A stretch of DNA of 64,000 nucleotides from Mesonia aquimarina. Lineage in GTDB: Bacteria; Bacteroidota; Bacteroidia; Flavobacteriales; Flavobacteriaceae. The notes under the pieces are model-generated. The model saw only the letters and a program-made list of their open reading frames with translations. It had not been told where the DNA came from and ran no database searches. Positions 1 to 9,443 of the stretch are shown here, in pieces. The DNA lies in NCBI RefSeq assembly GCF_003667275.1, contig NZ_RCNV01000001.1, positions 310,001 through 374,000 of the forward strand, given 5' to 3'. Position 1 is the stretch's first letter, and each line of letters starts with the position of its first letter. The position numbers and the translations under genes were made by a program.

Positions 1-2
1 CT

Positions 3-590
3 GCGCTTCAGACCATAAAAGTAGATCTACTATTTTTAGATATAGAGATGCCTATTTTATCAGGATTTGATTTATTAGATAATTTAGATTACAAACCCGA
101 AATTATTTTTGTAACGGGAAAAACGCAATATGCGTTTGAAGCCTTTAATTATAAAGCTGTAGATTATTTACAGAAACCTGTTAGTAAAGATCGTTTTAAT
201 ATTGCGGTAGATAAAGCCTTAGAATTATATGGTCTAAAAAATGATCATAATGGAAATGATGAAAACTATATTTTCATAAAAAGTAACCTAAAAAAACATA
301 AGCTATATTTAGATACTGTAAAATATGTTGAAGCTTTAGGTGATTATATGAAGGTAATTACCGATAGTAAAAACTACACTGTTTTATCTACGATGAAGGC
401 TTTTGAGGAGCGCTTACCAAAAGAACAATTTTTACGAGTTCATAAATCTTATATTGTTAATTTGAATCGTGTTGAACATTATAACAGTAAAATTGTACAA
501 TTAGAACAGCAGGAAATTCCATTAAGTAGAAACAGAAAACGCAATTTAGAAAAAGCCTTAGAAGAAATTTCTACCTTAAAGAAAGAGTAA
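3..590 (+). CDS. LytTR-family response regulator, 5' end outside window
   Basis: The reading frame is open from base 3, so the true start lies upstream and only the C-terminal part is seen; the first in-window ATG at 48 is internal. The visible receiver part holds the phosphoacceptor Asp (codon 39-41, in LLFLDIEMP), the switch Thr in FVTGK and the conserved Lys-Pro in LQKPVS. A LytTR DNA-binding domain follows (YIFIKSN... to ...SRNRKRNLEKAL), including the usual FLRVHKSYIVNL motif. Proteins of this type bind direct-repeat promoter sites when phosphorylated by a LytS/YehU-like membrane kinase, which is probably encoded just upstream. It converges on priA with a 2-base gap. The family call is firm; the regulon is unknown. 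Confidence 0.93.
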   Translation, partial: ALQTIKVDLLFLDIEMPILSGFDLLDNLDYKPEIIFVTGKTQYAFEAFNYKAVDYLQKPVSKDRFNIAVDKALELYGLKNDHNGNDENYIFIKSNLKKHKLYLDTVKYVEALGDYMKVITDSKNYTVLSTMKAFEERLPKEQFLRVHKSYIVNLNRVEHYNSKIVQLEQQEIPLSRNRKRNLEKALEEISTLKKE

Positions 591-592
591 TT

Positions 593-3046
593 TTAATACG
601 GATCTACGTCAATTACTACTCTAATTTTTCGGTAAGCTCCGATTGATTCAAAGCTTTTTAAAACTTTCTGAAGATATTTTTTGGTTTTTGGTAGAGATTG
701 TTTCGCTGGAATTTTGAGCATTATATTTTTATAATACTCGTTTCTTATTCGAGCAACAGGAGGAAATTCTGGTCCTAAAACATGTTCTTTAAAAGCTTGA
801 CGCATTGCTTTGGCAAACCAAGCAGAAGATTCGTTTACTAAATTATAATCTTTTCCTCTTAAAGTTAATTTTATCAATCTATAAATTGGCGGGTATTTAA
901 AATTATAGCGATCTTCTAATTGTTCTTTAAACATGTCTTCATAATTATTAGTGGAAATCTGCTGAAGAATTTGATGATATGGATTGTAAGTTTGAATTAA
1001 GACTGTACCTTGTTCTTTTGTCCTTCCTGCCCTACCCGCTACTTGTAAAAGCAACTGAAAACTACGTTCATGCGCTCTAAAATCTGGAAAATTCAATAAG
1101 CTATCGGCATTTAAAACACCTACTAAGTCCACATTTCTAAAGTCTAAACCCTTAGTCAACATTTGTGTTCCAACCAAAATATCTATTGCGTGCTGTTCAA
1201 ATTTATTGATGATTTTTTCGTAACCATATTTTCCACGGGTGGTATCTAAATCCATCCGGCCGATATTTTTTTCCGGAAATAAAGCTTTTAATTCGGTTTC
1301 TATTTGCTCTGTTCCAAATCCTTTTGTTGAAATCTCTGCGCTTCCGCACGCCATACATTGTAATTGCATAGCCATATGATAACCGCAATAATGACAGCGC
1401 AAGCTATTGTTGTGTTTATGGTAGGTTAAACTAACATCGCAATTAGGGCATTGAGGCGAATGACCGCAAGTAAAACATTCTAAAAAGGGTGAAAAACCGC
1501 GTCTGTTTTGAAAAAGAATAACTTGTTTTCTTTCTTCTAAAGTTTCTTCAATAGCTTTTAACAACCGATCAGAAAAATGACCGGTCATTTTTTTCTTTTT
1601 ATACTTTTCCTTTAAATTGACAAGTTCAATTTTTGGCGGAAGCACATTTCCAAATCTACGAGATAATTCTACAAATCCGTATTTTTGGTGTCTTGCATTA
1701 AAAACACTTTCTAAACTTGGCGTTGCTGAACCCAATAAGGTTTTTGCTTTAAAAAAAGAAGCCAATACAATTCCACTATCACGAGCATTATAACGTGGCG
1801 CGGGATTATACTGTTTAAAACTACTCTCATGCGCTTCATCTATTACAACTAAGCCCAAATTTTGAAACGGTAAAAAAACAGAAGAACGTGCCCCAATTAT
1901 AATTTTCCCTTTGCTTTGTTGCAAAACATGCTGATAAACTTCTACACGTTCATTAACTGAATATTTACTATGAAAAACTAAAACTTCATCACCAAAATAA
2001 TGCTGTAAACGTTTAATAAGTTGTGTTGTTAATGCAATTTCTGGAAGCAAATAAAGCACCTGTTTCCCTTCTTGAATTACCTTTTCTATCAACTTAATAT
2101 ATAACTCTGTTTTTCCTGAAGAAGTTACCCCGTGTAATAAACAAACATCTTCCTTTTCAAAAGATTGATTTATTTCAGCCAGTGCTTTCTCTTGGTATTC
2201 ATTTAAACTAATTTCACTTTCTGCTGCTTGAGCATCAAAATTTATACGGTCTTTTTTTAAATGATATTCTTCTAAAATTCCTTTTTTCACCAATGCCTTT
2301 ATAACCGAAGCTGAAGCATTACTCTCTTTTGCTAACTGCTTTGCTTCAATTGGTTTTTGCTGTTTAGATTGAAGTGAAAAAAATGTCATTAAAATTTCTC
2401 GCTGCTTTGGTGCATTGTCCAATTCATCTAATAAAGCGGATAATTTTTCATCTCCCTGATAAGCTGATGAAAGTTTTATGTACCGAATTAATTTAGGCTT
2501 ATATTGTTTATAAATTTCTTGATTTACAATAATTACTTTTTTTGAAACCAATTTATTGATTACCGGTAAAACCGTTTTCTTAGATAAAAGCTGCATCACT
2601 TCTTGTATCTTTAAAAGTGACTGATTTTGTAAGGCTTCAAATATTAAAAATTCATCGTCGGTTAAGTCATCTTCATTTATCGTACTATTTTTATCGAGTT
2701 CTATAACCGTTTCACTTTCCAACAAAAAAGCACTTGGCAAAGCGGCGCGCAAAACTTCGCCTTCTGCACACATATAATAATCTGAAATCCATTTCCAGAA
2801 ATCTAATTGTTTTTGAGTTACAATTGGCTCATCGTCTAAAATTTGTTCTATAGGTTTTGCTTCATATAATTGTGGTTTTTCTTGATGAATTGCTGAAACA
2901 ATTCCTGTATAAACCTTTGTTTTCCCAAAAGGAACGGCCACGCGCATACCGATTTCTACACTCTCCTTTTCAGCTTCCGTTAGGAAATAAGTAAAATGTT
3001 TTGGTAATGGAAGCGGTAAAATTACGTTTACAAAAGTGTTTATCAT
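593..3046 (-). CDS. priA: Primosomal protein N' (PriA helicase)
   Basis: A 3'-5' superfamily 2 helicase that reloads the replisome at stalled forks. Visible features are an N-terminal 3'BD-like region, Walker A GVTSSGKTE near residue 305, DEAH (VIDEAHESS) near residue 400, and a zinc-binding block with paired cysteines (CFTCGH, CPNC, CHYCG, CMACGS) at about residues 520-575. Later helicase motifs include GTQMLTKGLDF and QVAGRAGR. I start at the ATG giving MINTFVNVILPLPLPK, the usual family N-terminus (817 aa). An in-frame ATG 18 codons further upstream would run through a terminator hairpin, so it is rejected. Confidence 0.97.
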   Translation of the reverse strand: MINTFVNVILPLPLPKHFTYFLTEAEKESVEIGMRVAVPFGKTKVYTGIVSAIHQEKPQLYEAKPIEQILDDEPIVTQKQLDFWKWISDYYMCAEGEVLRAALPSAFLLESETVIELDKNSTINEDDLTDDEFLIFEALQNQSLLKIQEVMQLLSKKTVLPVINKLVSKKVIIVNQEIYKQYKPKLIRYIKLSSAYQGDEKLSALLDELDNAPKQREILMTFFSLQSKQQKPIEAKQLAKESNASASVIKALVKKGILEEYHLKKDRINFDAQAAESEISLNEYQEKALAEINQSFEKEDVCLLHGVTSSGKTELYIKLIEKVIQEGKQVLYLLPEIALTTQLIKRLQHYFGDEVLVFHSKYSVNERVEVYQHVLQQSKGKIIIGARSSVFLPFQNLGLVVIDEAHESSFKQYNPAPRYNARDSGIVLASFFKAKTLLGSATPSLESVFNARHQKYGFVELSRRFGNVLPPKIELVNLKEKYKKKKMTGHFSDRLLKAIEETLEERKQVILFQNRRGFSPFLECFTCGHSPQCPNCDVSLTYHKHNNSLRCHYCGYHMAMQLQCMACGSAEISTKGFGTEQIETELKALFPEKNIGRMDLDTTRGKYGYEKIINKFEQHAIDILVGTQMLTKGLDFRNVDLVGVLNADSLLNFPDFRAHERSFQLLLQVAGRAGRTKEQGTVLIQTYNPYHQILQQISTNNYEDMFKEQLEDRYNFKYPPIYRLIKLTLRGKDYNLVNESSAWFAKAMRQAFKEHVLGPEFPPVARIRNEYYKNIMLKIPAKQSLPKTKKYLQKVLKSFESIGAYRKIRVVIDVDPY

Positions 3047-3085
3047 CAACAAAAAATTAAAGCAAAATTTTAATGGATAAAAATA

Positions 3086-3116
3086 GAAAACCCGAAACAA
3101 ATAGTTTCAGGTTTTC
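3086..3116 (-). terminator. Rho-independent-like terminator
   Basis: A 13-base inverted repeat (GAAAACCCGAAAC with GTTTCAGGTTTTC, one G.T wobble, 5-base loop) lies downstream of the chalcone-isomerase-like gene and just upstream of the chosen priA start. On the minus strand a short T-rich run follows. It probably ends the preceding transcript and separates it from priA. Confidence 0.6.
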
Positions 3117-3158
3117 AAGAAAATTTGGTTGATTATACTATTATTGAAATAAAAATAG

Positions 3159-3719
3159 TTACTCTCCTAGCATCGCTTCTTTTAAATCGTCATCGGCAGG
3201 TCTATTAGAAAGCCAAATTCCAAATAATGCTTTTTTAAATTTCATTCCTTTAATGGTTCCTTTTTCTTTACCATTTTTATAAGCTACCACTCCACGTTCT
3301 GGCTGATAGGTGATATCAAAAATATCTCCTTTTGTAATTTCTTCTTTAAAGAAGCCAATAAACTGATCTATTTCTGTTTGAATTGGCGCTGTATTATCAT
3401 CGGTAGAATTTTCAAAACCTTCTTCAACAGCACTAATCATTTTTTTACTGCTGATTAATGAAGAAACAATATGTAATTTTACAGCCATTGCGTTTTCTGA
3501 ATTAACAATGGCAGAGGCATCGCTAGATTTTTCGGCTAAATACAAACCGCCAACATATAAGTCGATCCATAATTTTTCTCGCACTCCTGCCCCATTTAAT
3601 TGAAGTGTGTGTTTACCAAAAGTTTCTGAATTAGGAATGGTTATTCCACTAATTTCGGTTTGTGCGGTAGATAAATGAACTGCACAAAACGTAGTTAAGA
3701 CTAGTAAAAATGTTTTCAT
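3159..3719 (-). CDS. Chalcone isomerase-like secreted protein
   Basis: A 186-aa protein with a clear signal peptide (MKTFLLVLTTFCAVHLSTAQ), so exported to the periplasm. The body matches the bacterial chalcone isomerase-like family: the pattern NGAGVREKLWIDLYVGGLYL, then VKLHIVSSLISSKKM and a C-terminal KGIWLS-like end (FGIWLSNRPADDDLKEAMLG). Bacterial members lack demonstrated flavonoid chemistry and probably bind fatty acids or other small ligands; that is family knowledge, not visible here. It is followed by a terminator. Upstream is a YihY-family gene on the same strand. Confidence 0.82.
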   Translation of the reverse strand: MKTFLLVLTTFCAVHLSTAQTEISGITIPNSETFGKHTLQLNGAGVREKLWIDLYVGGLYLAEKSSDASAIVNSENAMAVKLHIVSSLISSKKMISAVEEGFENSTDDNTAPIQTEIDQFIGFFKEEITKGDIFDITYQPERGVVAYKNGKEKGTIKGMKFKKALFGIWLSNRPADDDLKEAMLGE

Positions 3720-3745
3720 ACTGTTAAGTTTTGTGGTATAAGTTA

Positions 3746-4666
3746 TTAAAAATTTTTCTTTAATCGATTAATTGATGCATTTAATTCGAAGCCTAAAAGC
3801 AAAATATTTGAATTCAACCAAATGTAAAGCATCAAAATTAATAGTGCTCCAATAGAGCCATACAACTCGTTATACGAACTGAAATTTTCAATATAAATAG
3901 AGAATAAAAATGAAGTTAAAAAAATTAAAAGTGTTGTAAATAAAGCCCCAACAGAAAAATAACGGGAATGTTTTCCTTCTTTTGTTCCAAAATAATACAA
4001 GATAGCAATGGCGTTATAAATCATTAAAATAAAAACAACAAACCGCCCAATCTGCGCCCAAATTATGCTATCTGAAAAAACACCTAAAGCTTCTAAATCT
4101 TCTATTATATAAGTGAGATAAACAAGCACTATTACGGTAACTAACAATAAAAAAGCAATGATAGTAGCCACGATAACGGCTACCATATATTGCCTTAAAA
4201 TCGTTCTATTTATAGTAGTGTGATATGAATATTCAAAGCCTGTAAATATAGAGTTGATACCGTTTGCACTTAAAAATACAGATAATATAAATGCAAAAGA
4301 AAGTAAACCTCCACGCGGGGTTTGAGCAATATCTAAAAAAACTTCACTAAAAAAAGTGATTGTTTGCGGTGGTAAAAGTGTATCAATAAAGGTTAAAAGC
4401 TTTAATTGAAAATCGTCTATAAACCACACAAAGGGAATTAAATTCAAAATAAATAGTAAAAAAGGAAATAACGCCATAAAAAAGCTAAAAGCAATAGATC
4501 CTGCTCTTGTGGTAAAGGTTCCTTTAATGATACCAACGGAATAAATTTCCCATAAATCGTATAGTGATAATCCTTCAAGTCCGGGTAGAATTATTTTTTT
4601 GCACTTGCGTACAAGCCAACTAATAATAGGTATTTTTCTTAGTTCTTTTTCTACCTCTTCAGACAT
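3746..4666 (-). CDS. YihY/BrkB-family inner membrane protein
   Basis: A 306-aa polytopic membrane protein with about six hydrophobic segments. It carries the family hallmarks: TRAGSIAFSFFMALFPFLLF near the N-terminus, a central SANGINSIFTGFEYSY motif and a C-terminal YGSIGALLILMLYIWLNSNILLLGFELNA block. The family was once called ribonuclease BN by mistake; its function is unsettled. It lies 3 bases downstream of nadC, so the two are probably cotranscribed. Confidence 0.9.
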   Translation of the reverse strand: MSEEVEKELRKIPIISWLVRKCKKIILPGLEGLSLYDLWEIYSVGIIKGTFTTRAGSIAFSFFMALFPFLLFILNLIPFVWFIDDFQLKLLTFIDTLLPPQTITFFSEVFLDIAQTPRGGLLSFAFILSVFLSANGINSIFTGFEYSYHTTINRTILRQYMVAVIVATIIAFLLLVTVIVLVYLTYIIEDLEALGVFSDSIIWAQIGRFVVFILMIYNAIAILYYFGTKEGKHSRYFSVGALFTTLLIFLTSFLFSIYIENFSSYNELYGSIGALLILMLYIWLNSNILLLGFELNASINRLKKNF

Positions 4667-4669
4667 AAA

Positions 4670-5527
4670 TTAAACCGCTTTTAAGCTCAAGTCTAAGTTG
4701 TAAACAGAATGGGTTAATGCACCACTAGAAATATAATCTACGCCACAATCAGCATATTTTCTAGCCGTTTCTAAGGTTATTCCTCCGCTAGATTCTGTCT
4801 GGCATTTTTTACCGATTAACTCCACTGCTTTACGTGTATCTTCGTAATTAAAGTTATCAATTAAAATTCGATGCACACCATTATTTTCTAAAATTTCTTT
4901 GATTTCAGCTAAATTTCTAGCTTCCACAATAATTTTTAGATCAAGTTGATTTTCATTTAAATACTCCTGTGTTTTCTGAATTGCCTTAGAAATTCCACCT
5001 GCAAAATCTATATGATTGTCTTTTAACATAATCATATCATACAGGGCGAAACGATGATTTTCTCCTCCGCCAATTTTTACCGCCCATTTTTCTAGAGCTC
5101 TAATGCCGGGTGTTGTCTTTCTGGTGTCTAAAATTTTGGTTGAAGTTCCGTTTAATAAATCAGAAAAAGATTTTGTTTTAGTTGCAATCGCACTCATACG
5201 CTGCATCGCATTTAAAACTAGGCGCTCAGCTTTTAGAATAGATTGACTTTTTCCACTAACATAAAAAGCGACATCACCTTTTTTAACACGCTCGCCATCT
5301 TTCAGTTTTATATCTAAACGTAAATCAGCATCAACATACTTAAACACTTGTTCAGCAAAGGCTACTCCGGCCAAAATACCGTTATCCTTTACCAATAGTT
5401 TTGCCTTCCCTTCTGCATCTTTAGGAATGCATGCTAAAGAACTATGGTCGCCATCGCCAACATCTTCACGAATAGCATTTTCTATAATTAGTTTTATTTC
5501 TTTTTTAAATTGTGCTTGGCTAATCAT
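4670..5527 (-). CDS. nadC: Nicotinate-nucleotide pyrophosphorylase (quinolinate phosphoribosyltransferase)
   Basis: A 285-aa type II phosphoribosyltransferase that converts quinolinate and PRPP to nicotinate mononucleotide in de novo NAD synthesis. Conserved blocks visible are REDVGDGDHSS, ERLVLNAMQRMSAIAT, LDTRKTTPGIRALEKWAV, GGGENHRFALYDMIMLKDNH and ESSGGI with a C-terminal SSGALTHS. Length matches the family. It is divergent from rlmH across a 50-base spacer and heads a pair with the YihY-family gene. Confidence 0.96.
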   Translation of the reverse strand: MISQAQFKKEIKLIIENAIREDVGDGDHSSLACIPKDAEGKAKLLVKDNGILAGVAFAEQVFKYVDADLRLDIKLKDGERVKKGDVAFYVSGKSQSILKAERLVLNAMQRMSAIATKTKSFSDLLNGTSTKILDTRKTTPGIRALEKWAVKIGGGENHRFALYDMIMLKDNHIDFAGGISKAIQKTQEYLNENQLDLKIIVEARNLAEIKEILENNGVHRILIDNFNYEDTRKAVELIGKKCQTESSGGITLETARKYADCGVDYISSGALTHSVYNLDLSLKAV

Positions 5528-5537
5528 TTTATCAGGT

Positions 5538-5545
5538 TATTTTTG
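5538..5545 (+). promoter_or_regulatory. Bacteroidetes -7 box for rlmH
   Basis: TATTTTTG fits the TAnnTTTG -7 consensus of Bacteroidetes sigma factor promoters and lies about 33 bases upstream of the rlmH start codon. No convincing -33 TTTG is seen, so confidence is moderate. Confidence 0.4.
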
Positions 5546-5577
5546 CTAATGTAACAAAGTAATTGCTAACATTAAAG

Positions 5578-6051
5578 ATGACTATAAAATTACTCTGCGT
5601 AGGAAAAACAGACAATAAACAGCTACAAACACTTATTGATCAATACATCGAGCGTTTAAAGCACTACTGTAAATTTAAAGTTGAAATAATTCCTGACCTA
5701 AAAAAAAGTAAAAATCTAGATGAGAATCAGCAAAAAGTAAAAGAAGGTGAGTTAATTTTAAAAAAAATTACACCCGCAGATATTTTAGTTTTGTTAGATG
5801 AAAACGGAAAGAATTTTGATTCTGAAGGATTTTCGGAATGGATTCAGAAAAAATTAAATACCGGAATGAAACAATTAATTTTTGTAATTGGCGGTCCCTA
5901 CGGTTTTTCTGAAGAAGTTTACAAACGTGCAAACCAAAAAATTGCACTTTCTAAAATGACATTTTCGCATCAAATGGTACGCTTATTTTTTGTTGAACAA
6001 TTATATCGCGGATTTACCATTTTAAAAAATGAACCATATCATCATAAATAG
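5578..6051 (+). CDS. rlmH: 23S rRNA pseudouridine(1915) N3-methyltransferase
   Basis: A SPOUT-fold methyltransferase that methylates pseudouridine 1915 of 23S rRNA in helix 69. The start MTIKLLCVGKTD gives 157 aa, the normal family size; an ATG 15 bases earlier is less likely. Diagnostic motifs are FVIGGPYGFSEEV (SAM-binding knot) and the C-terminal MTFSHQMVRLFFVEQLYRG followed by NEPYHH. The 3' end lies about 30 bases before the rdgB start, so the two probably form a short operon. Confidence 0.97.
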   Translation: MTIKLLCVGKTDNKQLQTLIDQYIERLKHYCKFKVEIIPDLKKSKNLDENQQKVKEGELILKKITPADILVLLDENGKNFDSEGFSEWIQKKLNTGMKQLIFVIGGPYGFSEEVYKRANQKIALSKMTFSHQMVRLFFVEQLYRGFTILKNEPYHHK

Positions 6052-6082
6052 AAAGATTGCAAACAAAATTAAAAAAAACGCT

Positions 6083-6655
6083 ATGAAATTAGTTTTCGCT
6101 ACACACAATCAACATAAATTTAAAGAAATTAAAGCCTTGATGCCAGATTATATTGAGTTGCTTTCATTAGATGATATTGGCTGTAAAAATGAAATTGAAG
6201 AAACCGGCGAGACAATTGACCAAAATGCTGTGCTAAAAGTACAACACGTGAATGACAATTATAATTACAATTGTTTTGCAGACGATACCGGTTTAGAAAT
6301 AGATGAACTTGGTAATGAGCCCGGTGTTTACTCTGCTCGGTATGCGGGACAAGAAAAAAATGACGAGGCAAATATTCAAAAAGCATTAAAAAATTTAGAG
6401 GGCAAAACAAACCGAAATGCACGTTTTAAAACTGTAATCGCTTTAATTATAAATGATCAAGAAACTCTATTTACAGGGATTTGTTCAGGAAAAATAACTA
6501 CACAAAAAAAAGGCAAAAAAGGTTTTGGTTACGATCCTATTTTTCAACCCGATGATTTCAATAAAACTTTTGCAGAAATGACGCAAGCAGAAAAAAACAA
6601 AATAAGTCATCGTGGCAAAGCAATGAAACAATTGTTAGATTACCTTTCTAAATAA
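6083..6655 (+). CDS. rdgB: Non-canonical purine NTP pyrophosphatase (RdgB/HAM1 family)
   Basis: Hydrolyses XTP, ITP and dITP to monophosphates, keeping deaminated purines out of nucleic acid. I start at MKLVFATHNQHKFKEI, which carries the family's N-terminal T/SxNxxK motif and gives 190 aa. An earlier in-frame ATG would overlap rlmH. Other motifs are ETGETIDQNAVLKV, FADDTGLEIDELGNEPGVYSARY, GFGYDPIF and the C-terminal KNKISHRGKA. Confidence 0.96.
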   Translation: MKLVFATHNQHKFKEIKALMPDYIELLSLDDIGCKNEIEETGETIDQNAVLKVQHVNDNYNYNCFADDTGLEIDELGNEPGVYSARYAGQEKNDEANIQKALKNLEGKTNRNARFKTVIALIINDQETLFTGICSGKITTQKKGKKGFGYDPIFQPDDFNKTFAEMTQAEKNKISHRGKAMKQLLDYLSK

Positions 6656-6701
6656 AAAATTAATACTTAATCATTTGTAGTAGAAGCTGTAAAGGAATGC
6701 G

Positions 6702-6709
6702 TACCTTTG
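6702..6709 (+). promoter_or_regulatory. Bacteroidetes -7 box for the DEAD-box helicase
   Basis: TACCTTTG fits TAnnTTTG. A TTTG at 6674-6677 could be a -33 element, though its spacing (24 bases) is slightly long. The box sits downstream of an upstream in-frame ATG of the helicase frame, so that ATG would fall outside the transcript; this supports the start at 6727. Confidence 0.5.
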
Positions 6710-6726
6710 CAGCTTATTTTATTTAT

Positions 6727-8520
6727 ATGAACAAATTTGAAGAATTAGGGCTTAATGCCGAAATTGTTAACGCCGTTAGGGATATGGGCTTTGAAGCCCC
6801 AAGTGAAGTACAGGAAAAAGCAATACCTGTTTTACTGGAACAAGAAACCGATTTGGTCGCATTGGCACAAACCGGAACCGGAAAAACCGCTGCCTTTGGT
6901 TTTCCATTAATCCAAAAAATTAATCCAAAAAGTAAACAAACACAAGGACTTATCCTTTCACCTACGCGTGAACTTTGTTTACAAATTACAAACGAACTAA
7001 AAAATTACGCCAAATATATACCGCAACTTTCTACCGTTGCTGTATACGGTGGTGCAAGTATTTCAGATCAAGAACGCCAAGTAAAACGTGGAGCGCAAAT
7101 TATTGTTGCTACTCCAGGTCGTATGAAAGATATGGTTGGCCGTGGAATGATTGATATTTCAGCAATTGGATATTGTGTATTAGATGAGGCTGATGAAATG
7201 CTGAATATGGGCTTTTACGAGGATATAACTGAAATATTATCGCACACCCCAAAAGAGAAAAAAACCTGGTTATTTAGCGCAACAATGCCAAAAGAAGTGG
7301 CTAGAATCGCTAAAAAATTCATGAAAGATCCACAAGAAATTACTGTAGGATCAAAAAATGAAGGGTCAAAAAACGTATCACACGAATATTATATAACCTC
7401 AGGAAGAGATCGTTACCAAGCATTAAAACGCTTAGCTGATGCTAATCCTGATATTTTTTCAGTTATTTTCTGTAGAACAAAACGTGATACTCAAAAAGTA
7501 GCTGAAAAACTGATTGAAGATGGTTACAACGCAGGCGCTATTCACGGAGATTTAAGCCAAAATCAGCGTGATCTAGTGATGAAAAGTTTTAGAAATCGTC
7601 AAATTCAAATGCTTGTCGCTACCGATGTTGCTGCTCGTGGAATTGACGTTGATGATATTACACACGTAATTAATTACCAATTACCAGACGAAATTGAAAC
7701 GTATACTCACCGTAGCGGAAGAACCGGACGTGCAGGAAAAAGTGGAGTTTCTATGGTTATTGTTACTAAAAGCGAAGTGCGTAAGATTAAAAGTATAGAA
7801 CGCATTATCAATCAGTCTTTTGAGCATAAAGATATTCCTAGTGGAGATGAAATTTGTCAAGTGCAATTATTTCATTTAGCAAACGATATTAAAGACACTA
7901 AGATTAATCATGAAATCGATCAATTTCTTCCACAATTAGGAGAAATTTTACAAGATTTTGATAAAGAAGAATTAATTAAAAAATTCTTCTCTGTAGAATT
8001 TACACGATTTTATAATTACTATCAAAACGCTTCAGACCTTAATCAGAAAGCTTCAAGCCGAGATTATCGTGAAGGTGAAGATACCGGAGACAGCGTTCGT
8101 TACTTTATAAACGTTGGTGCTAAAGATGATTTTGATTGGATGTCGCTAAAAGATTTCCTTAAAGAAGAATTAGATTTAGGTCGCGATGGCGTTTCACGCG
8201 TAGATGTAAAAGATAGTTTCTCTTTCTTTAATACTGATGCTTCAGAAACAGAAAAAGTTTTAGCTAAATTTCAAGACTTCCAATTACAGGGACGTAATAT
8301 AAATGTTGAAATCACCAAAAACCGCGGAGGCGGTGGCGGAGGAAAAAAACGCAGAGGCGGAAATAAAAGCTTCGGTGGTGGAAGAAAAAAAGATAAAAAC
8401 TTTGGCGGTAGTGGCCGAAAAAAATCAGATCGTTCCCCTAGAAGAAGTAAATCTTCTGATGGTGGCGGAAGAAAAAGCAACATAAAAAGCTCTATCAGTC
8501 GTAGAAAGAAAAGAAAATAA
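6727..8520 (+). CDS. deaD: DEAD-box ATP-dependent RNA helicase (DeaD/CsdA type)
   Basis: A 597-aa RNA helicase. Motifs in order are the Q-motif region (FEELGLN), Walker A AQTGTGKT near residue 50, PTRELCLQI, DEAD (VLDEADEM) near residue 152, SAT (FSATMP), and the C-terminal RecA motifs ATDVAARGIDV and HRSGRTGRAG. A DbpA-like RNA-binding domain follows (about residues 450-530). The tail is a low-complexity Gly/Lys/Arg/Ser region of some 65 residues, typical of Bacteroidetes DeaD proteins. A role in ribosome assembly or mRNA decay in the cold is family inference. It is monocistronic by its own promoter and terminator. Confidence 0.95.
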   Translation: MNKFEELGLNAEIVNAVRDMGFEAPSEVQEKAIPVLLEQETDLVALAQTGTGKTAAFGFPLIQKINPKSKQTQGLILSPTRELCLQITNELKNYAKYIPQLSTVAVYGGASISDQERQVKRGAQIIVATPGRMKDMVGRGMIDISAIGYCVLDEADEMLNMGFYEDITEILSHTPKEKKTWLFSATMPKEVARIAKKFMKDPQEITVGSKNEGSKNVSHEYYITSGRDRYQALKRLADANPDIFSVIFCRTKRDTQKVAEKLIEDGYNAGAIHGDLSQNQRDLVMKSFRNRQIQMLVATDVAARGIDVDDITHVINYQLPDEIETYTHRSGRTGRAGKSGVSMVIVTKSEVRKIKSIERIINQSFEHKDIPSGDEICQVQLFHLANDIKDTKINHEIDQFLPQLGEILQDFDKEELIKKFFSVEFTRFYNYYQNASDLNQKASSRDYREGEDTGDSVRYFINVGAKDDFDWMSLKDFLKEELDLGRDGVSRVDVKDSFSFFNTDASETEKVLAKFQDFQLQGRNINVEITKNRGGGGGGKKRRGGNKSFGGGRKKDKNFGGSGRKKSDRSPRRSKSSDGGGRKSNIKSSISRRKKRK

Positions 8521-8526
8521 GCAGTA

Positions 8527-8577
8527 AAAACTGGATTTTTGTCAACTAAAGATAAAAATCCAGTTTAATTTTTTATT
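8527..8577 (+). terminator. Terminator after the DEAD-box helicase
   Basis: A 13-base perfect stem (AACTGGATTTTT-type arms at 8528-8540 and 8554-8566, 13-base loop) is followed by a T-rich run ending near 8577. It lies just after the helicase stop codon. Confidence 0.8.
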
Positions 8578-8605
8578 TTACGGCTTTATTTCGAGATTTA
8601 GATTT

Positions 8606-9403
8606 ATGAAAAATTACCTTATACTTATTTTTTTTAGCTTGTTAAGTATTACTTCTTTTTCGCAAAAGGAGAAAGAAAATAATCAAAAGGAAGTTGAAGA
8701 ATTGGAGTTTATAAAAGGTAAGGTTTTAGATGCCGCTAACGATTTACCACTAGAAAATGTAAATATTATTAACCTAAATCAGGTTAAAGGGACTGTTACC
8801 AATAAAGTTGGTGAGTTTAAAATTAAAGCTTCAGTTAACGATACAATTTACTTTTCATATCTAGGCTACAAGTCAATTGAAGTTCGCGTTACAAACGACT
8901 GGACAAAATACGGTGAGGTTAAAATCAAAATGACAGAAATGGGGATCGCTCTTCAAGAGGTAACCATTAAGCCTTTAAAATTAACTGGTTATTTAGAAAT
9001 TGACGCCAAAAATATCCCCATTTACGAAAATCATCGTTATAGTATTTCCGGTTTAGATTCCGGTTATGAAGCTGGCCAGGATCAACCTGGAGCTTTTTCA
9101 AAAACAATGGAATCTATTTTCAATCCCGCAGATTTACTCTACAACCTCTTTGGAAACAAACCCAAACAAATGCGCAAATTGCGGCAAATGAAAGAGGACG
9201 ATGAAATTAGAAGTTTACTTCAAGAAAAATTTAATAGAGAAACTTTAGCTGCACTTTTACAAGTTACAACAGTAGATATTGATGAAATTTTACGGAAATG
9301 TAATTATTCAGAAAGCTTTATTAAAAACGCAAACGATCTACAAATATTAGATGCCATTAGTGGCTGTTACGAAGAATATCGCGTTTTAAAACAAAAAGAC
9401 TAG
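8606..9403 (+). CDS. Secreted protein with carboxypeptidase-like regulatory domain
   Basis: A 265-aa exported protein with a signal peptide ending near SITSFSQ. Residues about 36-115 form a CarboxypepD_reg-like beta-sandwich (FIKGKVLDAANDLPLENVNI, then GTVTNKVGEFKIKA and YFSYLGYKS), the module that precedes many TonB-dependent receptors. Here it is followed not by a barrel but by a helical, charged region of about 120 residues with no recognised domain. Function is unknown; an envelope or stand-alone surface role is a guess. Confidence 0.75.
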   Translation: MKNYLILIFFSLLSITSFSQKEKENNQKEVEELEFIKGKVLDAANDLPLENVNIINLNQVKGTVTNKVGEFKIKASVNDTIYFSYLGYKSIEVRVTNDWTKYGEVKIKMTEMGIALQEVTIKPLKLTGYLEIDAKNIPIYENHRYSISGLDSGYEAGQDQPGAFSKTMESIFNPADLLYNLFGNKPKQMRKLRQMKEDDEIRSLLQEKFNRETLAALLQVTTVDIDEILRKCNYSESFIKNANDLQILDAISGCYEEYRVLKQKD

Positions 9404-9443
9404 ATCTAGGCATAAATTTTGATTCATTCAACTTAAAAATTTT

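Noticed and set aside
3047-3100. Upstream start for priA
   Set aside because: The extra 18 codons run through a terminator hairpin and do not match the family N-terminus.
8271-8485. Small frames on both strands at the end of the helicase gene
   Set aside because: They are shadows of the Gly/Lys/Arg-rich low-complexity tail of the helicase.
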